Assembly: GCA_965212005.1 (NCBI GenBank)
Contig: OZ243038.1
Coordinates: 992,001-1,056,000 of the forward strand
Source of the DNA: G965212005 sp965212005
Lineage (GTDB): Bacteria > Pseudomonadota > Gammaproteobacteria > Porifericomitales > Porifericomitaceae
DNA length: 64,000 bases
Direction: 5' to 3'
The notes beneath the pieces were generated by a model. That model saw nothing but the letters and a program-made list of their open reading frames with translations. It was not told the origin of the DNA and made no database searches. The first letter of the stretch is position 1. Each line of letters begins with the position of its first letter. The translations under genes were made by a program, and so were the position numbers. Shown piece after piece: positions 45,966-55,382 of the stretch.

Positions 45966-46271
45966 ATGCCGGGCCTGCCGCATTACCTGGCGCTGGCCGC
46001 GATGTTGTTCTGCATCAGCGTGGCCGGTATTTTCATAAACCGGAAAAACGTCATCGTGCTGTTGATGTGCATCGAACTGATGCTGCTTTCCGTTAACCTG
46101 AACTTCATCGCTTTCTCATACTTTCTGGGCGATCTGCACGGACAGATCTTCGTGCTCTTCATCCTGACGGTCGCCGCCGCCGAAACTGCCATTGGCCTTG
46201 CCATCCTGGTGGCACTGTTTCGCAGCAGGGACACGATCAACGTCGAAGAGATCGACTCCATGCAGGGATGA
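45966..46271 (+). CDS. nuoK: NADH-quinone oxidoreductase subunit K
   Basis: A 101-residue ND4L-type protein with three helices. NVIVLLMCIELMLLSVNLNF holds the conserved buried glutamate of the proton path, and AAAETAIGLAILVALF the second. Four bases after nuoJ. Confidence 0.97.
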   Translation: MPGLPHYLALAAMLFCISVAGIFINRKNVIVLLMCIELMLLSVNLNFIAFSYFLGDLHGQIFVLFILTVAAAETAIGLAILVALFRSRDTINVEEIDSMQG

Positions 46272-46278
46272 CAAGCTC

Positions 46279-48237
46279 ATGAAGACGCTTTGCCTTGCCA
46301 TCGTACTGTTTCCGTTAGCCGGATCACTGATTGCCGGCCTGTTTGGCCAGTACATAGGCCGGCGCGGCGCACACTGGGTAACCATTGTCGGCGTGGGACT
46401 GGCTTCACTGCTGTCCGTCATCGTCTACCAACGCATTGTCATCAACGGTGAACCGGCCCTGAACGAGACCGTTTACACTTGGCTGCAAAGCGGCGGACTG
46501 CGGCTGGAGGTGGGCTTTCTGATCGACGAGTTGAGTGCCACCATGATGCTGGTGGTCAGCTTCGTGTCCTGGCTCATTCACATCTACACCATCGGCTACA
46601 TGCACGATGATCCCGGCTACCAGCGCTTCTTCAGTTACATTTCCCTGTTCACTTTTTCCATGCTGATGCTGGTGATGTCCAACAACTTTCTGCAGCTTTT
46701 CTTTGGTTGGGAAGCAGTGGGGCTGGTTTCCTACCTGTTGATCGGCTTCTGGTTCAAGCGCGAGTCCGCCGTGCTTGCCAACATAAAGGCATTCCTCGTC
46801 AACCGCGTGGGCGACTTTGGCTTCCTGCTCGGGATCGCGGCGGTGCTGGTGTATTGCGGCAGCCTCGATTACGCGCAGGTCTTCTCCTCCGCGCCGTCCC
46901 TGCAGCATATCCGGCTTGAAGTACCTCCCTACGACTGGCCGGTACTGACCGTGATCTGCACGCTGCTGTTCATCGGCGCCATGGGAAAATCAGCGCAAGT
47001 GCCGCTGCACGTCTGGCTGCCTGATTCCATGGAAGGGCCGACGCCAATCTCGGCGCTAATCCACGCCGCCACGATGGTTACGGCCGGCATCTTCATGGTG
47101 GCACGCATGTCGCCACTTTACGAATTTGCCGAGCCGGTTTTGAACGCGATCCTGCTAATCGGCGCGATCACCGCGCTGTCCATGGGTATCCTGGGCCTGG
47201 TACAGCACGACATTAAGCGAGTCATCGCCTACTCCACGCTCTCACAGCTGGGTTACATGACGGTTGCCCTGGGCGCATCCGCCTACGCAGCGGCCATTTT
47301 CCACCTGGTGACGCACGCCTTTTTCAAGGCACTGCTGTTCCTGGGCGCCGGCTCGATCATCGTTGCCCTGCACCATGAACAGGACATGCGAAAAATGGGT
47401 GGCCTCTATCGGTACATGCCTATTACCTGGGCCACCATGCTGGCCGGCTCGGCCTCCCTGATCGGAGTACCTTTGACCGCCGGTTTCTACTCCAAGGAAT
47501 CCATCATTGAAGCGGTGCATTACTCCACGCTGCCCGGTGCCGGATTTGCACACCTGGCAATCACGGTCGGGGTGCTGATCACTGCCCTGTATACTTTTCG
47601 CATGATCTTCCTCACCTTCCACGGCATTGAGCGCATGCCCGAGCACGTCCGGCGCACCCTGAGAGAAAGCCCTCGCGTGATCACCATGCCGTTGCTGGTG
47701 CTGATGATCCCCTCCCTGGTGATCGGCCTGCCCCTGATCCAGCCTATGCTGTTCGGAGATTATTTCGGCAGTGCCATCCAAGTGGCACCCGCGCACGACG
47801 TCCTGTCCCGCTTCGGAGCGGAATTTCACGGCGTGTGGAACTTTATTCTGCACAGCGTGAAAACGCCACCGTTCTACCTCATGCTTGCCGGCGTATTTCT
47901 GGCCTGGTACGCCTATCTCTTCCGGCCGCGCGTCCCTGCCATGATCGTTGCCCGCATGCTCTGGCTGCATCGCCTGCTGTTGAACAAGTACGGCTTTGAC
48001 CAGCTCTACCGTGTTTTATTTGTTGATGGAGTACGGGCCCTGGCGGTCCGCCTGTGGAAAATAGGAGACGTTTTGCTAATCGACGGGTACATGGTAAACG
48101 GAACCGCGCACGGCGTGCGCCGCCTGGCGCTAATAGTGCGCAGGATACAGAGCGGTTACCTGTATCACTATGCTTTCATGATGATCATCGGCCTGTTGCT
48201 GCTGGGTGCAATTGGCCTGCGATGGCTCCCAACCTAG
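46279..48237 (+). CDS. nuoL: NADH-quinone oxidoreductase subunit L
   Basis: A 652-residue antiporter-like subunit from ATG 46279. FFGWEAVGLVSYLLIGFW, GKSAQVPLHVWLPDSMEGPT and HAATMVTAGIF are the proton-channel motifs with key Glu and Lys. The C-terminal lateral helix is present. The frame is open further upstream inside nuoK, which is a shadow. Confidence 0.97.
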   Translation: MKTLCLAIVLFPLAGSLIAGLFGQYIGRRGAHWVTIVGVGLASLLSVIVYQRIVINGEPALNETVYTWLQSGGLRLEVGFLIDELSATMMLVVSFVSWLIHIYTIGYMHDDPGYQRFFSYISLFTFSMLMLVMSNNFLQLFFGWEAVGLVSYLLIGFWFKRESAVLANIKAFLVNRVGDFGFLLGIAAVLVYCGSLDYAQVFSSAPSLQHIRLEVPPYDWPVLTVICTLLFIGAMGKSAQVPLHVWLPDSMEGPTPISALIHAATMVTAGIFMVARMSPLYEFAEPVLNAILLIGAITALSMGILGLVQHDIKRVIAYSTLSQLGYMTVALGASAYAAAIFHLVTHAFFKALLFLGAGSIIVALHHEQDMRKMGGLYRYMPITWATMLAGSASLIGVPLTAGFYSKESIIEAVHYSTLPGAGFAHLAITVGVLITALYTFRMIFLTFHGIERMPEHVRRTLRESPRVITMPLLVLMIPSLVIGLPLIQPMLFGDYFGSAIQVAPAHDVLSRFGAEFHGVWNFILHSVKTPPFYLMLAGVFLAWYAYLFRPRVPAMIVARMLWLHRLLLNKYGFDQLYRVLFVDGVRALAVRLWKIGDVLLIDGYMVNGTAHGVRRLALIVRRIQSGYLYHYAFMMIIGLLLLGAIGLRWLPT

Positions 48238-48270
48238 GGAGACGGACGGGGTCCGGGGAGTAAGGGAGTA

Positions 48271-49791
48271 ATGGTGCAGTGGCCCATCCTGAGCGGGTTG
48301 ATTGGCTTGCCCATAGTCGCCGGCGTGCTTCTTTTTCCCCTGGACCGGCTGCGTCCGCGGCTGGTCCTTCCGGCAGCGCTGGGCATTGCCGCGCTCACCT
48401 TTTTATTGTCCATCCAACTCTACGCACAGTTTACCGTTGGCGTCCACGAAATGCAGTTCATCGAGCGTCATGCCTGGATCGACGTTTTCGACGTCTATTA
48501 CCACTTGGGGGTGGACGGCATTTCCGTACCACTGATCTTGCTCACGACTTTCATCACGCTGCTGGTGGTGGCGGCAGCCTGGAACACGGTGCACGATCGG
48601 ATCGCCTTTTACCTGGCATCCTTCCTCATTCTGGAAGGACTGATGATCGGTGTCTTTTGCGCGCTGGACGCGCTGCTGTTCTACATTTTCTGGGAAGCGA
48701 TGCTGATCCCGATGTTTCTCATCATCGGCATCTGGGGCGGCGAGCGCCGAGTGTACGCCACCATAAAGTTTTTTCTCTATACCTTTTTAGGGTCGGTGTT
48801 CATGCTGGTGGCCCTGCTGTACCTGCGCAGCCAATCAGGCAGCTTTCATATATTGGACTTCTACGGGCTCGGGCTCAGCCTGAACGAGCAGATTCTGATC
48901 TTCCTTGCCTTCCTGTTCGCCTTTGCAGTAAAAATTCCAATGTGGCCGGTACACACCTGGCTGCCGGACGCACACGTCGAGGCCCCCACCGGCGGATCGG
49001 TTATCCTGGCGGCGATCCTGTTGAAGATGGGAGGCTACGGCTTTCTACGCTTCAGCCTGCCGATTACGCCGGCTGCCGGCGTCACCTTGTACTGGCTGAT
49101 GATCGCGTTGTCCCTGATTGCCATCGTCTACGTCGGCCTGGTAGCCCTGGCCCAGCAAGACATGAAAAAGCTGATCGCCTATTCCTCGATTGCCCATATG
49201 GGCTTTGTCACCCTGGGATTTTTTCTGTGCTTTTCCCCTGCGGCGCTGGGCACCTCGTCCAACGCGGCCATGCTCGGCCTGGAGGGCGGCATGATGCAAA
49301 TCATTTCCCACGGATTCATCTCCGGCGCCCTGTTTTTGTGCGTGGGCGTGATGTACGAGCGCATGCATAGCCGCGCGATTGCCGATTACGGCGGAGTAGC
49401 CAACACCATGCCGCGGTTTGCCGCCTTTCTCATGCTGTTTGCGATGGCCAATGCAGGCTTGCCCGGCACCTCCGGCTTTGTCGGTGAATTCCTGGTGATC
49501 CTGGGCAGCTTCCACTTGAACTTCTGGATCGCCTTCCTGGCCGCCACCACACTGGTATTGGGCGCCGCCTACACACTTTGGATGTACAAGCGAGTCATGT
49601 TTGGCGAGATTGCCAACGAGCGCGTGCGCCAGTTGCAGGACGTCAACCTGCGCGAAGGAATGATCCTGGCGGCGCTGGTGCTGGCGGTGCTGCTGTTCGG
49701 CATTTGGCCGGCACCGTTGTTTGAAGTGATGGGCCCCTCCATGGAGCACCTGCTGGAAATACTGCGAGCGGGTGCGGGAGAGAGCTTGTGA
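48271..49791 (+). CDS. nuoM: NADH-quinone oxidoreductase subunit M
   Basis: A 506-residue antiporter-like subunit. FYIFWEAMLIPMFLIIGIWG, KIPMWPVHTWLPDAHVEAPT and SSIAHMGFVTLG are the ND4 signatures. Starts behind GGGAG. Its end overlaps nuoN by four bases. Confidence 0.97.
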   Translation: MVQWPILSGLIGLPIVAGVLLFPLDRLRPRLVLPAALGIAALTFLLSIQLYAQFTVGVHEMQFIERHAWIDVFDVYYHLGVDGISVPLILLTTFITLLVVAAAWNTVHDRIAFYLASFLILEGLMIGVFCALDALLFYIFWEAMLIPMFLIIGIWGGERRVYATIKFFLYTFLGSVFMLVALLYLRSQSGSFHILDFYGLGLSLNEQILIFLAFLFAFAVKIPMWPVHTWLPDAHVEAPTGGSVILAAILLKMGGYGFLRFSLPITPAAGVTLYWLMIALSLIAIVYVGLVALAQQDMKKLIAYSSIAHMGFVTLGFFLCFSPAALGTSSNAAMLGLEGGMMQIISHGFISGALFLCVGVMYERMHSRAIADYGGVANTMPRFAAFLMLFAMANAGLPGTSGFVGEFLVILGSFHLNFWIAFLAATTLVLGAAYTLWMYKRVMFGEIANERVRQLQDVNLREGMILAALVLAVLLFGIWPAPLFEVMGPSMEHLLEILRAGAGESL

Positions 49792-51227
49792 ACCTGGGCG
49801 CCGACCTGCTTCTGGTTCTGCCCGAATGGTTCCTCCTGGGCATGGTTTGCGTGGTGCTGCTGGTCGATACCCTGTACGGCGACCGCGCCCCGGAACTCAG
49901 CTACAGGCTCTCACAACTCGCCTTGTTTCTGACCATGCTGCTAACGCTCATGCTCTATCCCGGGGAGACCCGGTACGCCTTCCACGGCGCCCTGGTAGTG
50001 GACGGCATGAGCAAGCTGATCAAGTTTGTCGTGTGTGTCACGGCGATTTTCGCATTCACTTATTCGCGGGAATATCTTGTAGACCACGGACTCAATCAGC
50101 GTGAGCACTACGTATTAGGCTTGCTGGCCGTCCTCGGGTCTCTGATCCTGATCAGCGCCCACAGCTTTTTAACCGTATTCCTGGGACTGGAACTGCTCTC
50201 CCTCTCGCTCTACGCGATGGTGGCCGTGCATCGTGGATCGAAGACGGGCCCGGAAGCGGCGATCAAGTATTTCGTGCTCGGCGCGTTGGCTTCCGGCATG
50301 CTGTTGTACGGTATTTCCATCCTCTACGGCACTACCGGCGAACTTCGGCTGGATCGAACTGCCGCCGCCATTGCCTCTGGTGATGGCAAATGGTACGCGC
50401 TGCAGGTGCTTAGCCTGGCGTTCATCCTCGTCGGCATCGCCTTCAAGCTGGGGGCAGCTCCCTTCCATACCTGGGTGCCGGACGTATACCAGGGCGCCCC
50501 CACGCCGGTCGCGCTATTTGTTGGCAGCGTGCCCAAACTGGCCGGTTTCGCCATGGCAACGCGCCTGCTGTTCGACGGCTTACCATCCCTGGAAGGCGAC
50601 TGGAGCCAGATGCTGATCCTGCTTGCAGTCCTTTCCATGCTGCTTGGCAACCTGGTGGCGATTGCGCAACGCAACGTCAAGCGCATGCTGGCTTATTCCA
50701 CGATTGCCCATATGGGCTTTCTCATATTGGGATTTCTTTCCGGCACCGCGGAAGGGTTCGCCGGAGCCATGTTCTACGTAGTCGTTTACGCCGTGATGAG
50801 CCTGGGTGCCTTCGGGCTGATCGCACTGCTGTCCAGGAACGGAGAGGAAATTGAACACATCGACGACTTTAGCGGCCTGTTCCAGCGGAGCCCGTGGATC
50901 GCGTTCCTGATGCTGGCGATCATGTTTTCCATGGCCGGCGTACCTCCCTTCGCCGGCTTCTGGGCCAAATGGTTCGTCATTCAGCAGACCATCAACGCCG
51001 GATACGTCTGGCTGGCGGTACTGGCGGTAATCTGCTCCATCATAGGGGCCTATTACTACCTGCGCATCATCAAGATTATATACTTTGACAAGTCCGAGCT
51101 CACCACTCAACCCAAGTTGCCTCCACTCACTCTGGGCGCAATCAGTGCAAACGGCATGCTCCTGATCTTGATTGGACTGCTGCCAGGATCCCTGATGAGG
51201 CTCTGCCTGGAAGCATTGGCGCGCTAA
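49788..51227 (+). CDS. nuoN: NADH-quinone oxidoreductase subunit N
   Basis: A 479-residue antiporter-like subunit with GTG start. FLGLELLSLSLYAMVA, KLGAAPFHTWVPDVYQGAPT and SAFKxP-like AYSTIAHMGFLILG are conserved. Last gene of the operon. A degenerate copy of its last ~160 bases and the first bases after its stop occurs at 58272-58511. Confidence 0.97.
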   Translation: MNLGADLLLVLPEWFLLGMVCVVLLVDTLYGDRAPELSYRLSQLALFLTMLLTLMLYPGETRYAFHGALVVDGMSKLIKFVVCVTAIFAFTYSREYLVDHGLNQREHYVLGLLAVLGSLILISAHSFLTVFLGLELLSLSLYAMVAVHRGSKTGPEAAIKYFVLGALASGMLLYGISILYGTTGELRLDRTAAAIASGDGKWYALQVLSLAFILVGIAFKLGAAPFHTWVPDVYQGAPTPVALFVGSVPKLAGFAMATRLLFDGLPSLEGDWSQMLILLAVLSMLLGNLVAIAQRNVKRMLAYSTIAHMGFLILGFLSGTAEGFAGAMFYVVVYAVMSLGAFGLIALLSRNGEEIEHIDDFSGLFQRSPWIAFLMLAIMFSMAGVPPFAGFWAKWFVIQQTINAGYVWLAVLAVICSIIGAYYYLRIIKIIYFDKSELTTQPKLPPLTLGAISANGMLLILIGLLPGSLMRLCLEALAR

Positions 51228-51450
51228 CCCGCATTTTTCACCGGACCGGAAGGTCAACCCAAAGACGGCGGCGAGAATTTCACGTTGACCCGGCAAACTG
51301 ATACCATGGCTCCCAAGTGAGAGCAGAAATGAACAGGCCGGGAGGCTTTAGAAAAATGGGCACTCACGAATACCGGGATAACGTGCCCCCACTTCCGTAG
51401 AAAATAGAGATGATTTCTGCAATAAAATTCAAATTGTATGGAACCTGAAG

Positions 51451-51927
51451 ATGCTCCGATCCATTCACCCCTCGCCGACCCGCCGTTTCCTGAGCATGAC
51501 CGCGTGCTGCGGAGCGATACTCTTCGCCGCATCCGCTCACGCCGCAGACCAGGAGACCCTATCCGCCGCTCGCACCTGCGCACAGAAAGAATGGGCGGAC
51601 AAGGCAGGTTATGAAAAAGCACAAGCCTACCGCGAGGTGATTGATTGTCTCAGCGCCCTTTACATTCGGGTGGCAGCCGGCCAGAAATCAAACGCGGCGC
51701 TGGAAAAAGAGATTGCCCAACATCTAGGGGAACTGGAGGCGGCCTATCACGCCAGCCGAGGCGTCTGTCGCCTCCAGCAAAAATTGTTACTGGAAGATGA
51801 AAGTTGCGGCACGCACCGTGCCTCGCCCCATGAGTTCGTGCGGATCCTGAAAACCATGATCCTGGATGCCGATGCAGGCCTGGTGCGCCGGGACCCGGCG
51901 CTCGTGGATGCGCTGGAGCTGAATTGA
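51451..51927 (+). CDS. Hypothetical exported protein with four cysteines
   Basis: A 158-residue protein. Residues 1-31 form a signal peptide ending SAHA. The mature part is helical and charged (TCAQKEWADKAGYEKAQAY, then ALEKEIAQHLGELEAAYHAS) with four cysteines that could form two disulfides. I do not recognise the family. It lies alone between nuoN and the restriction-modification gene, within the inserted block, with 223 bases before and 242 after it holding nothing I can name. Confidence 0.65.
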   Translation: MLRSIHPSPTRRFLSMTACCGAILFAASAHAADQETLSAARTCAQKEWADKAGYEKAQAYREVIDCLSALYIRVAAGQKSNAALEKEIAQHLGELEAAYHASRGVCRLQQKLLLEDESCGTHRASPHEFVRILKTMILDADAGLVRRDPALVDALELN

Positions 51928-52169
51928 GTGCGAGGGATCCCACCCTGGTTTTCTTACGGCGCGCCGGACTGTCGGCGCAGCGATAGGTTCGAGGACGCTC
52001 ATCATTGTAAATCAGCATTGTGCAGAGGGAACTGAACTGTTCCAGAATAACGGCGACTCGCCATCTGAATGAAATGACCAATCCTGACCTCCTCGATCAC
52101 ATCAAACGAAGTCGTGAATCTTACTATGTTCATACCGGTTTAATCAGCTTGCTGACGGAGTAAGCGATT

Positions 52170-55100
52170 ATGGATATACGCGCCTACATCCAGAAACTGG
52201 AGCAGGAATTCAGCACCGGCAACGCCACCGAGCATACCCACCGCCCGGCGTTGAAGGCATTGTTGGAGGACGCGCTTCCCGGCGTACTGGCTACCAACGA
52301 GCCGAAGCAGATAGAGTGCGGCGCACCCGATTTTGTCCTGACTCGCAACGGAAACCCCATCGGCTACATCGAAGCCAAAGACATCGGCAAGAATCTGAAC
52401 GACTCGGCTAACGAAGAACAACTGCACCGCTACATTAAATCCCTGGACAATCTGATCTTTACCAACTACACCGAGTTCCGCCTGTTTCGCGATGGCGAGC
52501 TGGTGGTGGCGGTGAACATCGCCGAAAAAAGCGGCGATCACATCAAGCCGAAGCCCGGTAACTTCGGCGCCTTCACCGATATACTTAAAACCTTTGCCGA
52601 TTACCAGGGCCAGAACATCATCAGCGCCGCAGACCTGGCGCGGCGCATGGCGGTGAAAGCGCGGATGCTGGCCGGGGTAATTACAAAGGCACTTGATCAG
52701 GATCAATATGACCCCGCCAAGCCCGGCGTCAGCGAAATGCAAAACGCATTGCTCGGCCAATTGGAAGCATTCCGCAAACATTTAATACACGACATTAAGC
52801 CGGCGAACTTCGCCGACATCTACGCCCAGACCGTGGCCTACGGAATGTTCGCGGCACGCCTCCACGACCCGACCCCCGCAACCTTCTCGCGCAAGGAAGC
52901 CGCCGAACTGATCCCCGCCAACAACCCGTTCCTGCGCAGGTTTTTCCAGCACATCGCCGGCTACGATCTCGACCCACGCATCCGCTGGATTGTGGACGAC
53001 CTCGCCGACGTGTTCTGCGCCACCGACGTCGGCGAGTTGATGAAAGGCTACGGCAAGGCCACCCAGCGCAACGACCCGTTCCTGCATTTTTACGAAACCT
53101 TCCTCGGCGAATACGACCCAAAATTACGCAAGAGCAGGGGCGTGTACTACACCCCCGAACCGGTGGTGAACTTCATCGTGCGGGCGGTGGATGAGATTTT
53201 GCGCGCCGAATTTGGACTGCCCGACGGTCTCGCCGACACCGGCAAAACCACCATCAAAGTGAAGCGGCTGGATGCAAAGGGCAAGGCGGTAAAAGTCAAA
53301 AAAGAAGTGCACAAAGTACAAATCCTCGACCCGGCCACCGGCACCGGAACCTTCCTCGCCGCCATCGTGCAACAGATTTATGAAAATCAGTTTTCCAATC
53401 AGGGAGGCATCTGGCCGGCCTATGTATGCAAGGAATTGATACCGCGATTGAACGGCTTTGAAGTGCTGATGGCGTCCTACGCGATGGCGCACACCAAACT
53501 GAAAATGGTGTTGCGGGATAGCGGTTGTGAACTCGGCGATGAGCGGTTGCGGATTTTCCTGACTAACTCATTGGAGGAACATCATCCCGACACCGGAACC
53601 TTGTTTGCTCAGTGGCTTTCCGCCGAAGCGAATGAAGCGAATTTTATCAAGCGAGATACGCCGGTTATGGTGGTGATTGGTAATCCGCCGTACAGTGGCG
53701 AGTCTGCGAACAAGGGGGCGTGGATTGCCAATCTGTTGCAGGACTACAAGCAGGAACCGGGCGGCGGAAAATTACAGGAGAAAAATTCCAAATGGATAAA
53801 CGATGATTACGTGAAGTTCATCCGTTATGGTCAGCACTATGTCGACCGCACCGGCGAAGGGGTGCTCGCCTACGTCAACAATCACAGCTTTCTGGACAAC
53901 CCGACCTTCCGCGGGATGCGCTGGAGTCTGTTGCAGAATTTCGACAAGATCTACGTCCTTGACCTGCACGGCAATGCCAAGAAAAAAGAAACTGCACCAG
54001 ACGGATCAGCGGATAAGAACGTATTTGATATTCAGCAAGGCGTCTCTATTAACCTGTTCGTCAAGACGGGGAAGAATAAAAACGCATTAGCTCGCGTGTT
54101 TCACTACGACCTGTACGGAGAGCGAGAAAGCAAATATCAGTTTCTATGGAACAACGATCTTGAACAGGTTGGGTTTGAGGAATTGAAGCTGCAGTCACCT
54201 CAATACTTCTTTGTGCAGAAAGATTACGAGTTGCAAACTGAGTACGACAAAGGGTTTGCTGTTAACGATCTGCTTCCTGTAAGCTCGGTAGGTATTGTTA
54301 CGGCACGAGACAGTTTCACTATTTACCACACACCGCAGGAGCTAAAAATAGCCATCGATAGGTTTCGCACAATGGGTGATGAAACAGCCCGTGCAGAGTT
54401 TTCACTTGGGCGGGACGTCAAAGACTGGGAAGTCAATCTGGCAAGACGTGATCTGGAGAAAAACGTATTTAAAAATAACGACGACAAGCCGACACTGATA
54501 TCTTATCGCCCGTTTGATAACAGGTATACTTATTACACGGGAAAATCAAAAGGGTTCCACTGTAGGCCTCGTGGAAAGATCATGCAGCATTTCCTCAATG
54601 GTGAGAATGTGGGGTTGACGATTTGTAGACAGTTCAAAGGAACTCAAAGATATTACCATGCGTTCATATCAAGAGCAATATTTGAATCATCTTTAGTCTC
54701 TAACAAAACAAGCGAAATAGGATATGGATTCCCCCTCTACCTTTACCCTGACACCGAACAGCAAGCTCTGGGAGGCAAACAAAACCGCGTACCAAACCTC
54801 GCCCCGGACGTTGTACAAACCATAGCCGACGACCTCGGCCTGCGCTTCACCCCTGAAAGAGAAGAAAACGCTGAAACTTTTGCGCCCATTGACCTGCTTG
54901 ACTATATCTACGCTGTGCTACATTCACCCTCATACCGTGAACGTTACAACGAGTTCCTGAAAACAGACTTCCCCCGTGTACCCTATCCGACCGACAAAGA
55001 CCGCTTTCACCAACTGGCAGCACTCGGCGGCGAACTGCGCTCCCTGCACCTGCTGGAAAGCCCAACCCTGAACACCCTAATCACCCGCTACCCCGAAGCC

Positions 55101-55376
55101 GGCGACAACGTGGTCACCAAACCTGCGTACCAAATCACCGACCACGTAAACCGCCTGGGCAAAGTAAGCATCAACGATAAGCAATACTTTGATAACGTCC
55201 CCGAAGTCGCCTGGAACTTCCACATCGGCGGCTACCAACCCGCCCAAAAATGGCTAAAAGACCGCAAAGGCCGGGCCTTGACACACGACGACGTTACGCA
55301 CTACCAGAAAATCATCGTTGCTTTGACTGAAACGGAGCGGTTGATGGGGGAGATAGATGAGGCATTTGAGGTTTAG
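52170..55376 (+). CDS. Single-chain type IIG-like restriction-modification enzyme
   Basis: A 1068-residue protein. The N-terminus has a PD-(D/E)xK nuclease: Asp54 in GAPDFVLTRNG, then Glu68 and Lys70 in IGYIEAKD. A helical linker leads to the adenine-methylase domain with motif I LDPATGTGTFLAAIV near residue 388 and motif IV NPPYSGE near 505 (NPPY is typical of N6-adenine methylases). The last ~500 residues would hold the target-recognition region. No helicase motifs are seen, so it is not type I or type ISP. It would both methylate and cut DNA at one site. It neighbours an ApeA-like gene in an island. Confidence 0.88.
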   Translation: MDIRAYIQKLEQEFSTGNATEHTHRPALKALLEDALPGVLATNEPKQIECGAPDFVLTRNGNPIGYIEAKDIGKNLNDSANEEQLHRYIKSLDNLIFTNYTEFRLFRDGELVVAVNIAEKSGDHIKPKPGNFGAFTDILKTFADYQGQNIISAADLARRMAVKARMLAGVITKALDQDQYDPAKPGVSEMQNALLGQLEAFRKHLIHDIKPANFADIYAQTVAYGMFAARLHDPTPATFSRKEAAELIPANNPFLRRFFQHIAGYDLDPRIRWIVDDLADVFCATDVGELMKGYGKATQRNDPFLHFYETFLGEYDPKLRKSRGVYYTPEPVVNFIVRAVDEILRAEFGLPDGLADTGKTTIKVKRLDAKGKAVKVKKEVHKVQILDPATGTGTFLAAIVQQIYENQFSNQGGIWPAYVCKELIPRLNGFEVLMASYAMAHTKLKMVLRDSGCELGDERLRIFLTNSLEEHHPDTGTLFAQWLSAEANEANFIKRDTPVMVVIGNPPYSGESANKGAWIANLLQDYKQEPGGGKLQEKNSKWINDDYVKFIRYGQHYVDRTGEGVLAYVNNHSFLDNPTFRGMRWSLLQNFDKIYVLDLHGNAKKKETAPDGSADKNVFDIQQGVSINLFVKTGKNKNALARVFHYDLYGERESKYQFLWNNDLEQVGFEELKLQSPQYFFVQKDYELQTEYDKGFAVNDLLPVSSVGIVTARDSFTIYHTPQELKIAIDRFRTMGDETARAEFSLGRDVKDWEVNLARRDLEKNVFKNNDDKPTLISYRPFDNRYTYYTGKSKGFHCRPRGKIMQHFLNGENVGLTICRQFKGTQRYYHAFISRAIFESSLVSNKTSEIGYGFPLYLYPDTEQQALGGKQNRVPNLAPDVVQTIADDLGLRFTPEREENAETFAPIDLLDYIYAVLHSPSYRERYNEFLKTDFPRVPYPTDKDRFHQLAALGGELRSLHLLESPTLNTLITRYPEAGDNVVTKPAYQITDHVNRLGKVSINDKQYFDNVPEVAWNFHIGGYQPAQKWLKDRKGRALTHDDVTHYQKIIVALTETERLMGEIDEAFEV

Positions 55377-55382
55377 CGGGTA

